Assembly: GCA_036897445.1 (NCBI GenBank) | Contig: JAYMTL010000156.1 | Span: 1-45,209 of the forward strand | Direction of reading: 5' to 3' | Length of the DNA stretch: 45,209 nt | From: Pelargonium tetragonum | Lineage: Eukaryota; Streptophyta; Magnoliopsida; Geraniales; Geraniaceae | In this document: positions 22,111 through 33,600 of the stretch, one piece after another | Layout: each line of letters opens with the position of its first letter | Numbering within the stretch: position 1 is the stretch's first letter | Translations under genes and position numbers: made by a program | Notes under the pieces: generated by a model | The model's database searches: none | What the model was told of the DNA's origin: nothing | What the model saw: only the letters and a program-made list of their open reading frames with translations

Positions 22111-25100
22111 ACTTTAAGAGATGTGCGATAAATGATATTGTAGAGAGTCCCTTTTGGGTTTTTTACTCTGGAATCCGTTAGTCTTAAAAGTCCTTAACTT
22201 TAATGTATAAAATGTGTAATATTCCTGAATTTCGAGGTAAGAGGCTTCAATTCTTTTGGAAGGTAAGGGAGAGACCAAGCCTAGGTTTATAGATTTTACA
22301 AAAGAGAAAAATCTTTCAAAGGGCAAAAGGTAGTTTAGGATTATAGGCTCTAGAATTTAGAACAGGAAAAAGCTTTTATATAAAAATTTTAGTACGAGGT
22401 AATGATTTAAGTTTAAGGTTTATTTAGAGTAGTCATTCTAGTATATTTCTAGTTTTGGGCTGGTATTAAGGGAGTATAGAAAAGTAGGAGTTGGTTTTTC
22501 AATTCCAGTATCTCACAAAAAGAATTTAATAAAGTCGTACAGGGGTTACCTGGATAAGTAGGTACTTATAAAACAAGAGAAAATTTTCGTAAGGAGCTCA
22601 TCAATAAATATAAACTAAGAACTCGTCCGATTCTTTCTTAGTTTACACACGAACGCCGAGGTCTTAACCCCTCCTGTTCCATTCCAGGTATCTAAAGTAT
22701 ATAGTCGTATGATAAGGCAAAAGTCTATTAGCTTAGCTAGCCAAGGGTTTCCACTATGGATTTTCCTGTGGTCCGTTGTTATATCCACCAAAGTCAGGTC
22801 CCTTAGTCTAATCCATGAGAAAGATCCCTACCTATATACCTATTAATTGCTTTGAGTCTGGTAAATCAAAATCCTGTTATCTGAGGGTTGAAAAACAAAA
22901 GTGGCGGCTTACTACTTCAAGTTAAACGTTTTCTCGTTCAAGTTAAAATCCTTATATAAAGCAAATTTCCAATAAGGGCAAAAATGAAAGAATAAAATAG
23001 ACTTTATATTACACACACGAGCCTCTCCTTTCATATGGCAGCTTGACCCAATTCCTGTCTTTTATGTTTAAAGTTAAGCTATATCTCTTTTTGAGTAAGT
23101 CATAACTTCGTTAAACCTTTTTCATAAAATATAGAATTTTGCTTTATATATAAAAGTCTTTCAAATACTAAAGTGAAATTCTATAAAAAGTCTTCCTTTA
23201 TTTTAATATGTAAGTATTGTTAGGTGCTAGTCCAACGTCCGTAAAAAGCTCTGCCTCGTCGAGGATCTAAAAAGTACAGCCTGGAATCTTTGCTTTCTTT
23301 TGGTAAAGGAGACACGTCCAAATGAGTAGTAATTTCTAACTAAGAGGTAGTTGAGAACTATAGAGTTTTGGGTATAGGAACGCGTTGTGATACAGGTCGA
23401 TGCAAAATGAATTTTAGTTGTTTGTACAAAGTTCCGTATAAAAAGGATATTATGAAGAGACTCGTTATCAGATACATAAATAATGAAAGGGCTTTTCTTA
23501 TAAAGTACCTAAACAACAGGATACCTATCTAATTATCTAGATCTAGACTCGAAAAATGCCGTACTCAGTACTACAGGCTCTCATCAAAAAGGGTAGCTTC
23601 CTATATACGGTAAAAACCCATTGTTAAAACATGTCAAGGTGTATTCCTTCCTATCGATCTTATTTAGTGGTATGAAGACTATAGAACATGATCCCGCAAG
23701 TTTTATAATAGGATTAGAGTCTATTTAGCTCTTTCTGACCTAAGGAAAATTACCTGACATGATACCAAAAAGGAGTAAAAAAACCCGGGCTTTCGTGCAC
23801 GGTTGGAATTCATAGTACAGCCTTTTAACTCTAAACAAGAGAGGAGAGTTTATATGTTAACGAGATGCCTCTGCTTAAAAATTAAGAAGTTAAAGCCGAT
23901 TCTGAGATAAGGTACATCACTGGGAATAGATTATAACCATTAGAACCCCTTAAGTAAGTAATAAGGAAAAGTAGGCTCATCCATATTTGATTTGAGAGGT
24001 CATAAGCTCGAAGCTACCTGAGATTCCTAAGGTATTTATTCTTGATTTTCGGTGAAAGACTATTGAAGTTCTTACGCTCTTTGTTCAAAGAGGATCACGT
24101 TTACTATTAAACAAATATGTATAATCAAAAAGCTTTTTCTCTAACTAATTTTAGGCTTATAGCACGGAGCTCTATTTCATATTGAGATCTCGAAAAGTAC
24201 CCGAATTTCTTATAAGGCCTGTCTACTTTACGACTTAGCTCCACTTTAAGTATAAAATGCCTGAACTTTTTTTGACCCTATCTTGCAAAAGTAACTTATA
24301 AGGGATTTATTGGACCTTTTTTGCAGGATATACTATAAAAAGGCTTTGTCTTAGAGGTTCGACCTTTTAATATCCTATTATACAAAACAAAGTCTAACTT
24401 GAATTAGGAGTATATAGAAAGGGACCCCTTCCTTAGGAAACTTGACCAGAATGAAGTAGGAGTAAAATAAAAGTCTCCTTACCAAAATTATGGCTTCCTC
24501 AAGATTTTTTTGCATTACCTTTTTACAGGGCCTGTTAGGAATTTTCCGCCTTCAGCAAAGTGGCATACATTTCATTTTCTCGACCCATACCTTAAATACG
24601 TAACCGAGAACCTTGTAAAATTAACTTGTGCTAACTTTGTTCTAAATTCCACATACTTATAGATTTGACCTAGCTAACCGCAGACAGCTCTCTTTACAGG
24701 AAAAGAAACGCTTCTAGTTTGGATTAAAAACTTGTGCGGATACTGTAGTAAGCTAGTAAAGACTTTGTAATATCTTAATAAGCTTACCCTTAATGTTTAA
24801 ATTAGAATTTCCTAAAAAATTGTTACATAACTAGAATAACTACGAATCGAATCTATGAGTCCCTTTTTACACAAAACGCTACTACTCTAAAAAGCTGAAC
24901 TATAGAAAATAGATAAACTTTCAGACTTGGTTCACCATAATGTTAACTCCTATTAAGTGCCCCTTTTAAGTAAGAGTATAGTATATAATAATTAACTCCT
25001 ATATCTACGGATACCCGCACATATTTCAGGGTTTTACAGCGAAAAGACTCTAATTATTTATGATAATTCTAGTACTAACTTGCTTGGGTCTCTCATGAAC

Positions 25101-25290
25101 ATTCCTATGTTGATTAACTGTCTCCTTTTACCCCTTGCGTTTATTGGCTTATGGGATTTTCTAACTTTTTATATCCTATCAGAAATAAGAAACCTGGGCA
25201 GATTCCTTATATAAAGTAGGGTATATTACACTATTAGACAAAAAACCTGCCTCCCAAAACCTAGATTTTTTTTGTTAAAACAGGGCCAAC
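22111..25290. other. Palindrome-rich non-coding background
   Basis: About 3.2 kb with no gene, rRNA or tRNA seen. Confidence 0.55.
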
Positions 25291-25352
25291 CTAAAAGGGT
25301 TTTGAATCGAACCCGCATGGGGAAGCCCTTACACTTTAATACGAGGAAGAAC
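25291..25352 (-). pseudogene. Decayed tRNA-like sequence, Gly(UCC)-like 3' half
   Basis: The minus strand carries GGGCTTCCCCATGCGGGTTCGATTC. Its last part is the 5' T stem and T loop found in plastid tRNA-Gly(UCC), with TTCC in the anticodon region and TTAAAGTGTAAGGGC where a D arm could be. The 3' T stem and acceptor end are replaced by AAAACCCTTTTAGG, so the cloverleaf does not close. The T-arm motif is shared by several tRNAs, so the Gly assignment rests on spacing and the TCC triplet only. Confidence 0.33.
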
Positions 25353-26199
25353 CGATTTATGAGGGATTCCCTAAATAGAATAATAAGAGAATAGTAAGAG
25401 AGACTAAGACTTGCGAGGGCACTATAGAAGAGATTAATATAAGGGTACTCTAAGATGCAGTAAGATGCAGTGAATTTAATGTAAATCGAGAAATTAACGG
25501 GTGTATATAATGCGAAAAATGTGAAGTTTCCTTTAATATAATAATATAATAAAAGCAGCTTATTAACTTATAATTTATAAGGAGCTTTTACCTATTAGAA
25601 GGACTTAGTTTTATATATCATTTTTACACGTTAATCTGGAAAAACACCTGGATCAAGAAAGAGAATTGGATGCCCCATTCATAGATAGAACCTATTACTA
25701 TTCGGAGTTTTCTAGTCGTTTTAAGAGGCTTTTACTAAGTGAAATCCTAGATCAGAAGTTGTCTATTAGTTGACTTCTTTCATTCAAGGCGGCACAAAGA
25801 ATTCTCCCGAACGAGTTCAAGTCCCAGACTATTTAGTAATATACTTTTAATAATTAGATTTTTTGTAATTTAAGATAGCTACTTATATTTAATTGAAATT
25901 TCTTTACCGACGATTAGTAGGTAGATTTTGGTTTCTAGTTATTCTTCATTAATTTCACTTCCTTTATCAGTGGAATTTCCTTGTTTTTCTTCCTTTTAGA
26001 TTTATTAGGAATTGTTACTGAGTACTTAACTTAAACAAGAAAGAGAACTCTCTGCTAAAAGAGTTTACCTGTTGTTAAAGATTTAGTACTCAAACAAGAA
26101 AGATTTCCCTTAATAAGTTAGAAATGCCTTTATGTTAACTTGTAAAACCTATTACATTAGAGTTTCCTATCTCAAAATGTCCGAAATAGGGGACCTAGA
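25353..26199. other. Non-coding DNA with short purine-rich patch
   Basis: The patch at about 25375-25470 (AATAAGAGAATAGTAAGAGAG) resembles the islands and ends in the tandem TAAGATGCAG. A T-loop-like GAGTTCAAGTCCC at about 25815 has no closing stems. No gene. Confidence 0.45.
25451..25470 (+). repeat. Perfect 10-bp tandem duplication
   Basis: TAAGATGCAG occurs twice head to tail with no change. Confidence 0.7.
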
Positions 26200-26830
26200 A
26201 ACAAAAGGAACGCAATAGCAACCTGCTTACCTAGTTCCCTTCCTAGATAGATTAATTAGATTCTTGCTTTTAGAAGTTCTAGAATCCCAAGTAGAATTTA
26301 GTACTATCTTATTATAAGACTCCCTTAAGTACGAAATTCTTTAGTTCTGTTAAGGAGGATACGAACCTTATATATATAATCCTTGTTACCGACCATAGTA
26401 TAACGGAGGTAATGTAATTAATAGTTCAATATCCTGCTTACGCTATAGGAACAAATCTTATTGACTTCTCTACTTCTTAATTCCCAATCTTAATGCCCCT
26501 CTTAAGAGCTAGACCTTTCGGAGTCTTCTTACTTGTAATACCCACTCTCTCCACCTATCTTTTGTTACTCTTCGTGTTTCTCTATCATACCTATCTCAAT
26601 GCCTATAGCTTTCCCAGCTATACTAGCATTCTGTATACCCGTAGCTTTCTCTGTACCCTATTTCTTTTCTGACTGATTCTAGACTTTTTAAGAACAGGAC
26701 TAGGAGTCCCTTTAGTTCCATTACTTTTTAGGATCCCGTTAGACTTAGTCCGGGACTAGAAAAGAAAAAGAGGACTCCCTTTCTTACTTATCTTACTTTT
26801 GAGTGCTTCTAGATATACCTTAGACTCGAA
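26200..26830. other. Compositional island 5 (pyrimidine-rich plus strand)
   Basis: C+T-rich, like island 2 and the reverse complement of islands 3 and 4. It holds hairpin copy C and TTGACTTCTCTACTTCTT at about 26460, a relative of the 15-base repeat. No gene. Confidence 0.45.
26385..26413 (-). repeat. Hairpin family member, copy C (inverted)
   Basis: Read on the minus strand this is ATTACCTCCGTTA followed by TACTATGGTCGGTAACA. The arms ATTACC and GGTAAC and the GTCGGTAAC end are shared with copies A and B. The loop has drifted. Confidence 0.6.
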
Positions 26831-27059
26831 ATCCTTAAACAGGAGCCCCTTTTTAGATAACTTAACGTATCTTCTTGTTTATTTAAAAACCCGATTTCAA
26901 CCGCACAAAAATTCACAACAGTAGGATATCTCTCTTAAGCGGTACGGGAACTTGTGACATTCATTTACAATTAAAGAAAGACTTTAGTCTTACTCTTGAA
27001 ATAGGGAATTTAGGAAGTGATTAGTATTCTAGGAGCCCTCTTTTAGTTGACTGCATTTT

Positions 27060-27120
27060 ATCAGGTTTACGTTCGGCAACTCTAAAGGATCCCCTGTCGT
27101 GGGTTCGAATCTTATATTAG
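27060..27120 (+). pseudogene. Possible tRNA T-arm remnant
   Basis: CTGTCGTGGGTTCGAATC ends this stretch and reads as the variable loop, 5' T stem and T loop of a bacterial-type tRNA. Upstream GGTTTACGTTCGGCAACTC could be a degraded D-arm region. Identity cannot be told and no stem closes on the 3' side. Confidence 0.2.
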
Positions 27121-27692
27121 TGATTATTTGTACTTAAATTTCAACAGAAGATTTGAGAATCTAGTATTCATTTAATAGAAGAGAAAGAATATGCCATTTG
27201 TTATGAGATTAATGAGCTTTTTCTCTTCAAATGGGAAGCGGGTAAAAAAAGAAATTTTAGATAGCAGCTCGAGACTCTTTGATTCTATGTTAAAACGTTT
27301 AGCTTCAGGCTGAAAAGAAGGTTCAAGTTGCATTTACAGCGTGATTGACTCTCTAGGCCTAAAAGATTCCGCGAGTTGTCCTCCAATAATACATGCACTT
27401 TCGAGAAGTCGATCTATCAAAACTTATTACTAGGTCAAGTCAGAGTGCCTGGTTAATTGACGAGATGAAAGAATTTACTGTCTAGAATCTCTTCTGATAT
27501 CATATGCAAGCTTTAACTACCTTCTTTACCCTGTTTTTTTGGTTATTAGAGTGACGTTCTTAAGGCATCTATTTTCCATAGGATCAAACTCAAAACTCTT
27601 GCCTTAGCTAACTGAAAGCTTTGGTATTGTGATTGGACATTCTAGATACAGAAAGAGAATGATAGTTGCATGTGTAAAGCGGGGATCTTGTT

Positions 27693-27712
27693 AGATTATC
27701 ATATGATAATCT
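27693..27712. repeat. Perfect 20-bp palindrome
   Basis: AGATTATCATATGATAATCT reads the same on both strands with no spacer. It may form a cruciform or a dyad binding site. No gene adjoins it. Confidence 0.8.
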
Positions 27713-28908
27713 GAAACAAGTATAGGACTTACATAATAGTAATTAGTCTTAGTTATGTATTACTTGTTCAAACAAGGTCAAGCCCTCGAACTTAAAGCCG
27801 GAAAACTGGGTTTCAAAAAGTTATCGGTGCCAAATATTAGGATACTACCAAAGAAATTTCTGCAGCTCTTTTTATAAAAGTTCTTAAATGAGTGTAACTA
27901 AAAAGCTCTTTATAGAATTCTACCGGAAATCTTGGCAATCTACTATAAATAATAGGGGCTTTCCGACTCTAAAGTACTTATACTACACTCCTATTTCCAT
28001 GTAGAACCCACGCCAAAGTGACATATACAGTTTTGCTAAATTCAGGTTCTTGGTCAGTGCCTTCTTCTTTTACATTCCAGATACTAGAGCATAGGATATC
28101 CCCTACACTTTCTTTTGGTCCCAGTCCTACCCCCTCTGCAGGAGTTTCTCCTAACTAAGAGGAGAATTTTCGGGGTTAAAAAAAGAATTAAAAGAAGTTA
28201 TCCCATTCTAAATTGAAATTTGACAAAAAAAGAAAGTTTCTTATCAGATACAACTAAGTAAAAAAAGCTCTAATTAAAGGGTTCCGTTAGTGACTTAATA
28301 TATAACGTTAAGATATAGAACCTCAAAGGTGGTGCTTCATAAAGCCCCTTTTTAAGAACTATATAATTTTATTTGAAATGCTTTTCTTCAAGTTAGAGGG
28401 CTCCTTAAATTTAAGCCTATTTTATTCTAAAGTTTTTATTCCCCTTTACAAAAAAAATATAAGCGCTCTCCCTTTAATTTGGTATTGACAAGTCAAAGTC
28501 CTCCCCAGAGGAAAATGAAACTTCGAAGTACAAAAAAGCAGCTCCATCCTATTGCCCAATAACTACTAACGTAAGTTGGTAAAAACCCCAAAAAGCTTGT
28601 GTTAGCTTAACCCCCGCGCCTACAGTATCCCATATACTTAGTTTTACAAGTATGAAATTTAGATTAAAGTGGGGAATTGCCGAATGCTACAAAAGAAACC
28701 CTGTTGGAATTTTAAACCTAACTTTTACTATAGTAATATAGAGTCCCCTGGGATTTTCCCTTATTATAGCTTTTGAAAATCCCACTTTGGTAGCCATAAA
28801 CTACACTTTATTATCTTGTGAAGTTGTAATCTTTAGTCACTAAAAAATCAAACAAAGAACTGTAACTAGGATCTCGAGAATCTCTTTAAACTTCTTGTAA
28901 TGAGCTTA

Positions 28909-28980
28909 ACTACAAACGGGATTTGAACCTTGGGTTTCTAAGCCCGAAGCAGGGTGCTTTACCAGATGCGTTACGGAGTC
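28909..28980 (-). pseudogene. Decayed tRNA-like sequence, Pro(CGG)-like
   Basis: On the minus strand the order and spacing are those of a tRNA. There is a D-arm-like segment AACGCATCTGGTAAAGC, then CCTGCTTCGGG, which is the usual anticodon region of bacterial-type tRNA-Pro(CGG). Sixteen bases later comes a T-loop GGTTCAAATCC. One extra C lies between the D arm and the anticodon. The 3' half of the anticodon stem (TTAGA) does not pair, and the T stem and acceptor ends do not pair. If the extra base is ignored, the triplet in the anticodon position is TCG (Arg), so identity is not firm. It is probably a dead copy. Confidence 0.4.
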
Positions 28981-29411
28981 TCAGATATCCAAATTCACTA
29001 CGCTTTTTTATTCCTTTCATTGAGAGATAAATAAGGATCATAAATTTCATAACTAGGGATAAAGCACTCTTCTATTAATTAAACGAATACGACTTTTAAA
29101 TGCCCCGGTTTTTGCCCAGTCATTTTGTTTCTTCCCTATTATACTTTTCTTAGCAGTATTCCTTATAAAGAACCCTTGATACAGTTAGTTAAGTCACATT
29201 AAAGACTTAAAATACAGTTTGAGCGTCTAGAGCTTCCAAAAAGATAGTCAGTAAAAACAAATCTACCTGTTAACTTTTTAGAGTAGGTACAGATAAAAGA
29301 TGAATTCTTATTCTGGAATTATCTTTTCCTCTTCGATTGAGGCTACGATAAAACAAGCCCGTAGAATCCAGTATCTCTTATAGGGGATTCCCATAGCTTT
29401 TAATTAACTTG

Positions 29412-29477
29412 ACCTGACCCGCTTCACCGAGCGGTTTAGCTTTGATACGGCGAGAGTCCTTGGTTCGGGGGTTCTTA
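29412..29477 (+). pseudogene. Decayed tRNA-Met-like sequence (plastid elongator type)
   Basis: The core at 29439-29466 follows the elongator tRNA-Met(CAU) of plastids from the anticodon arm into the T arm (GCTTTgATACGGCG, then GAGTCcTTGGTTC). From memory of that family I count about 26 of 28 bases alike. The anticodon is read as GAT instead of CAT. Upstream, CGAGCGGTTTAG resembles the D loop, but about four bases are missing between the D arm and the anticodon arm. The 3' half of the T arm is lost (GGGGGTT instead of AAATCC). It cannot form a full cloverleaf, so I call it a tRNA remnant. It is a second pointer to plastid-type DNA. Confidence 0.5.
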
Positions 29478-30589
29478 AAGTCTGTAATTTCAGTAAAAAG
29501 GTAAATATAAAAAGACTTAGTGAATATTAGGAATTTCCAGGACATACTTGTTATATCCATTGCAGCAATATAAAGCGGCGTGCTTGGGTAAAACTTTAAT
29601 TAAAGCCCTAAAGTATGGTCCCAGCCTCGGGCAGTTTCAAAGTAAAGAAATCCATATTTCCTCCTGTTTGTTCCTAGCAAGTATCTCCCGCGCCTACCTA
29701 ACTTTCTAATATCGATAAAAGTGTTCTAACTCAGATTAACACAGGGATATCCAAGATAGTAGAACCGGTATTCAGACGTAACCTAGGACAAGAGACTCCT
29801 TTATTCTTTTTCTTTATTTAGGGCGGCCTTTTTTTTAAGAGGTACCACTCTTTTTAGGACTGAGTTTGGATATTAAAAAGGGAATAGCAAGTATAGCTTG
29901 TGTAAAGTTTTAAGTCTTTGTACTAAGCAGCGATAACCCTGTAGAACTGCCTTTTTGTATTAAAGTGAAAAAAAAAGTATATCGTGGACAAGAAAACCTC
30001 TTTTATAGTATCTTAATACTAATAAAGGATTAAGTTGGATTACTCCTATATAATTCAAAAACTGTTGTATGCCCGAAATTTTGCTAACAGCTTCCGATGC
30101 CTTTTTAGCTCTATTTTTATGCTATCTGGTTTTCTTATTAAAACTCCTCCCCGATGGGTTCCCGTTAAAACAACCTGGCCCTTACTTATTGCTTACATGA
30201 CATAAAGTATAGAAGAGTTAGAAAGACCTTACAAAGAAAAAACGGAGAGGCCCAGTTACGCTTTTCATTCATTATGTTATAACACGGAAAACTTCTAAAA
30301 TCATTCCTATTTTAGCATTATTAAGTATAAGTCTTACTCATCAAACGGGTACAGAAAACTCTTATCAACCAAAGAGCAGCCCTTCCGTCTATGTGTTTTA
30401 ACTAAAGTAAGTCATCCTATCTTTCCCCGGTTGTTATAAGGCGCCCTCCATTATTTTATTTTACATCCTAGACTTTTACGATACTTGAGTATATCCAGTA
30501 AAAACTAGACTTTAGTAGTTTTTCTTATAGGAATCCGTTGCTCATAAGTGATAAATGATACCTTTCAGTTTCAAAAAGGAAAATACAGC

Positions 30590-30660
30590 GAGTATAATGA
30601 GTTTCGAACCTGCAACACTTTACGATTTGAAAAATCGCCGTCTGCGGAAGAGGTTTGATT
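30590..30660 (-). pseudogene. Decayed tRNA-like sequence, Leu-like
   Basis: On the minus strand GCAGACGGCG is followed by CGATTTTTCAAATCG, then TAAAGTGTTGCAGGTTCGAA. This order recalls plastid tRNA-Leu(CAA): GTAGACACG, anticodon arm, TAAAGAGCGTGGAGGTTCGAG. The anticodon arm can pair as GCGAT/ATCGT around TTTTCAA, which reads TTC (Glu). It can also pair as CGATT/AATCG with a shortened loop that would fit a Leu copy lacking two bases. The T stem pairs only at its inner end and no acceptor stem is seen. I consider it a remnant. Confidence 0.35.
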
Positions 30661-33600
30661 TGTGAAAATAGGATGGCTTTATCTTTCCTCTTTTTGAAAT
30701 TGAGAATAGCGACTGCATAATTTTAGGGCAATCCATGCAATAGAGTCAAAACCCTGTATATATAATGGCTGAATCTGGAGCGGAGAGCTAAGAAAAGTAT
30801 GTACTTCGCCTAAGATTCTAATTTAGAGTAAGGCCTAAGAAAAGTACGTACCCGCGGAATGCCCCTTAGTTTAAGAATTCCCGGCAATTGACTAGTTCTG
30901 TAAGTAGAATTAAAAGGCATTTTTTAAGGAATATTATAATGGACCTGAGTTACTAGAAAGGAAAGCTTTTGCCGAATAGTACTATGACTATTTTCTTTAA
31001 TCAACTGGTGGGCGCCGAGTACTTAATAAATTAGTCAAAGCATATAGGTTCGGCTATAAAACAAGGTTTACGTAATACAAAGGCAAGAAGAATGAGAATT
31101 GGGTTGCGTTAAAAGCTCTTAAGCTACCTGTGTCATTGTAGATTAAAAAGCTGCTCAAGTGATCTAAAGACTCCGGCTCCAAATCCACTAAGAGCCCCGG
31201 GTCTCTCTCTTAAAAAATTTTTATTAGCCTTTGTAATTCTACTCCAGTATTCCCTTTTTAATAAAAAGTTACTGTGCGTGATACCTTATGTGCTGGTATA
31301 GTAATAAGAGCCTTTTACTATAGAAAATTCTGGGTTTATTTGCATGCACTTACTCCAAACTCCTGTAAAAAGGGTTTTATTAAGCAAGATTACTGAAATG
31401 TTAATAAAGGAAACAACAAAGATACAGCTTCTCTGGGATTAGCCACCTTTACCTAGAATATTTATCTTTCCTAATCTCTTGCTACATCTAGAAGTATTGA
31501 GCATCGCTTTCTTTAGCCTTATAGATAAAAGTTGCCCCCTTTTCGAAGTGAACCAAAGCTCTCTATGAAGGTTTTGTAAATACCTTGTGCCGGCACCTCG
31601 GGAAGTAATAAGTGGATTCTCTTTCGTTGTAAAATGCCTGCTATTTTACAAATTTTTGGTATTGAAGACAGGATTGCGGCAGTATAAGGAGCCTTAGTAA
31701 CGGAGTCTTTTTAGTGTCAAGAACGGAGAGACTTCTCTTTTTTATACTTTCAAGCTCTTACTCTGTAACTTACTCTTATTCAGAACCTTTGCAAGCTCCC
31801 TTAGTAATACCTATACCTGTTTTTTCTTAGCTATACCCTTATTCTTACCAAGAAAAACCTTGTACAAATTGGGTACTGCAAACTACTACACTTAAAATGA
31901 AAACTTTACCTTATCTAGAAAAAGACTCACTTAAAACTTTAAGAACATTTAGTAAGAAAGAGTGCTTGCCCTTACTTAACTAGGATTTCCTTTCCTAATT
32001 TGTTAAGGCTATCCGTAGTATAAGCAAGAAGAAAACAGGGAAACTCCTTACCCTTTTTAGATTCGAAAGCTGTTTTGAACCTAAGAAATTCTTAACATTT
32101 GAGCTCCATCTGCTTTATATAGGCAATCAGGGCCCCTTATCCTATAAAAGCTGGGATTACTTCTTTCCGATAGCACTGCAACTTGACTTCATTTATTTAC
32201 AGAAAAGATAATCCTTCTGTTCTACTTCTTTTATTCCTTGCCTTTAATCCGGAACTGAAGAAAGCGGAATTACAATAAACTTGAATTGTTCGACCAGTAA
32301 ACTCTTACAAAAGGAAGCCCTTGGTGGTACAGAACTTGAATAAAAAACTAAGTTCCTTTTCCTTTAACTTCGTTACCTATTTCTTAGTTATTAGTAAAAT
32401 CCTATGCTCTTTTCTAAAACAAACATAACAGGAACCCTTCCTTAAATCAATAGAAAAATGCAAGGAATTACAAGGCATATATCCTATTGTCTAGGACACC
32501 TCTAAAGGCTCTGGCTTATATACAACCCACGGGAAACCCCCTTATTTTATATAACTTAAGAACTTATTTCTTTTGAAAACAAATTTGGCAGGGTGGGATA
32601 CTGAGAAGACCTAAGCTTCCCTAAACTTACTTTAGATATTCTACTCACAAGATAAATCCGTTGTTTATATAGAACTGTTCTAGGAAAGAGGCTCCTATTT
32701 AAGGTAAAGCACTCCTTTTAGGGATTCCTATATGTTTATGTTATTCCAAAATCGCTAAAGAAACTCCTTGTAAAGACTTCCACTTTAGAATTCTCTTATT
32801 TATTACAAATTCCTAGAATCTCCTAAAAACTTATAAACTTTTTTATAATAAAAACCCAGGTTTATCTAAATTCATTATAAGCTTATCTTGACCAGAATCG
32901 CTTAGCTAGAGGAAGGTCGAGGTTAATACGGAGCTCCCCCCTATGTCAAGTAAACCCTTACTAATGGGTTTTTTATTTGATCTTCCTTGGATACTCCTAT
33001 TTTACTATTTTATTTTAATGTTAATTCCGGGCAAGCTTTATGAAGTAGAAAAGTACTTACTTAACATCCTTACTATGATATCTAAACAAGTTTCTATAAA
33101 GCAGTTTTAGTTTAATTAAAGGGCCCCTTGTTATTTTCTATTTTATATGACCCCGGGCGCGGTGAAGCAGACAAAACTTCCAAGAATCAACTTCCTTTTG
33201 CCACGAGTTAAGTCTCATGGGAATTTATAAATAGGGCGTCCCTGCGATAAGGAAAAAGACCTTTGAACGCCAAGACCAAATCTGGTAAGTAGCTATGTGT
33301 TCAATTAGCCATAAATCTGAATTTCGTCCTGTTAGAGCATAAACTCAAAAGCAAATTGTTCGGTCAAGCTAATCCATACTCCCCTTTTTTTAGAAAGTTT
33401 CGATAAAAAGCTATTTCCACAAAAGCAGCTGCTTAAAGAATTAACACTAATATAATAGGAAATCCAGATATCTCGTTTAGGATCCTCAACAACTAGTAAA
33501 CAATAAACAAGGTTCGGAATCTAGTTTAAGCCACTAAGGAATTTTCTGCAAAAGTGTATTCAAGATATTAAAGTTTTACTGCAGTTATAGGGTTTTAATA

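Larger units (their letters stand above)
26831..28908. other. Non-coding background
   Basis: No gene. It contains the possible T-arm remnant at about 27060-27120 and the 20-bp palindrome at 27693. Confidence 0.55.
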
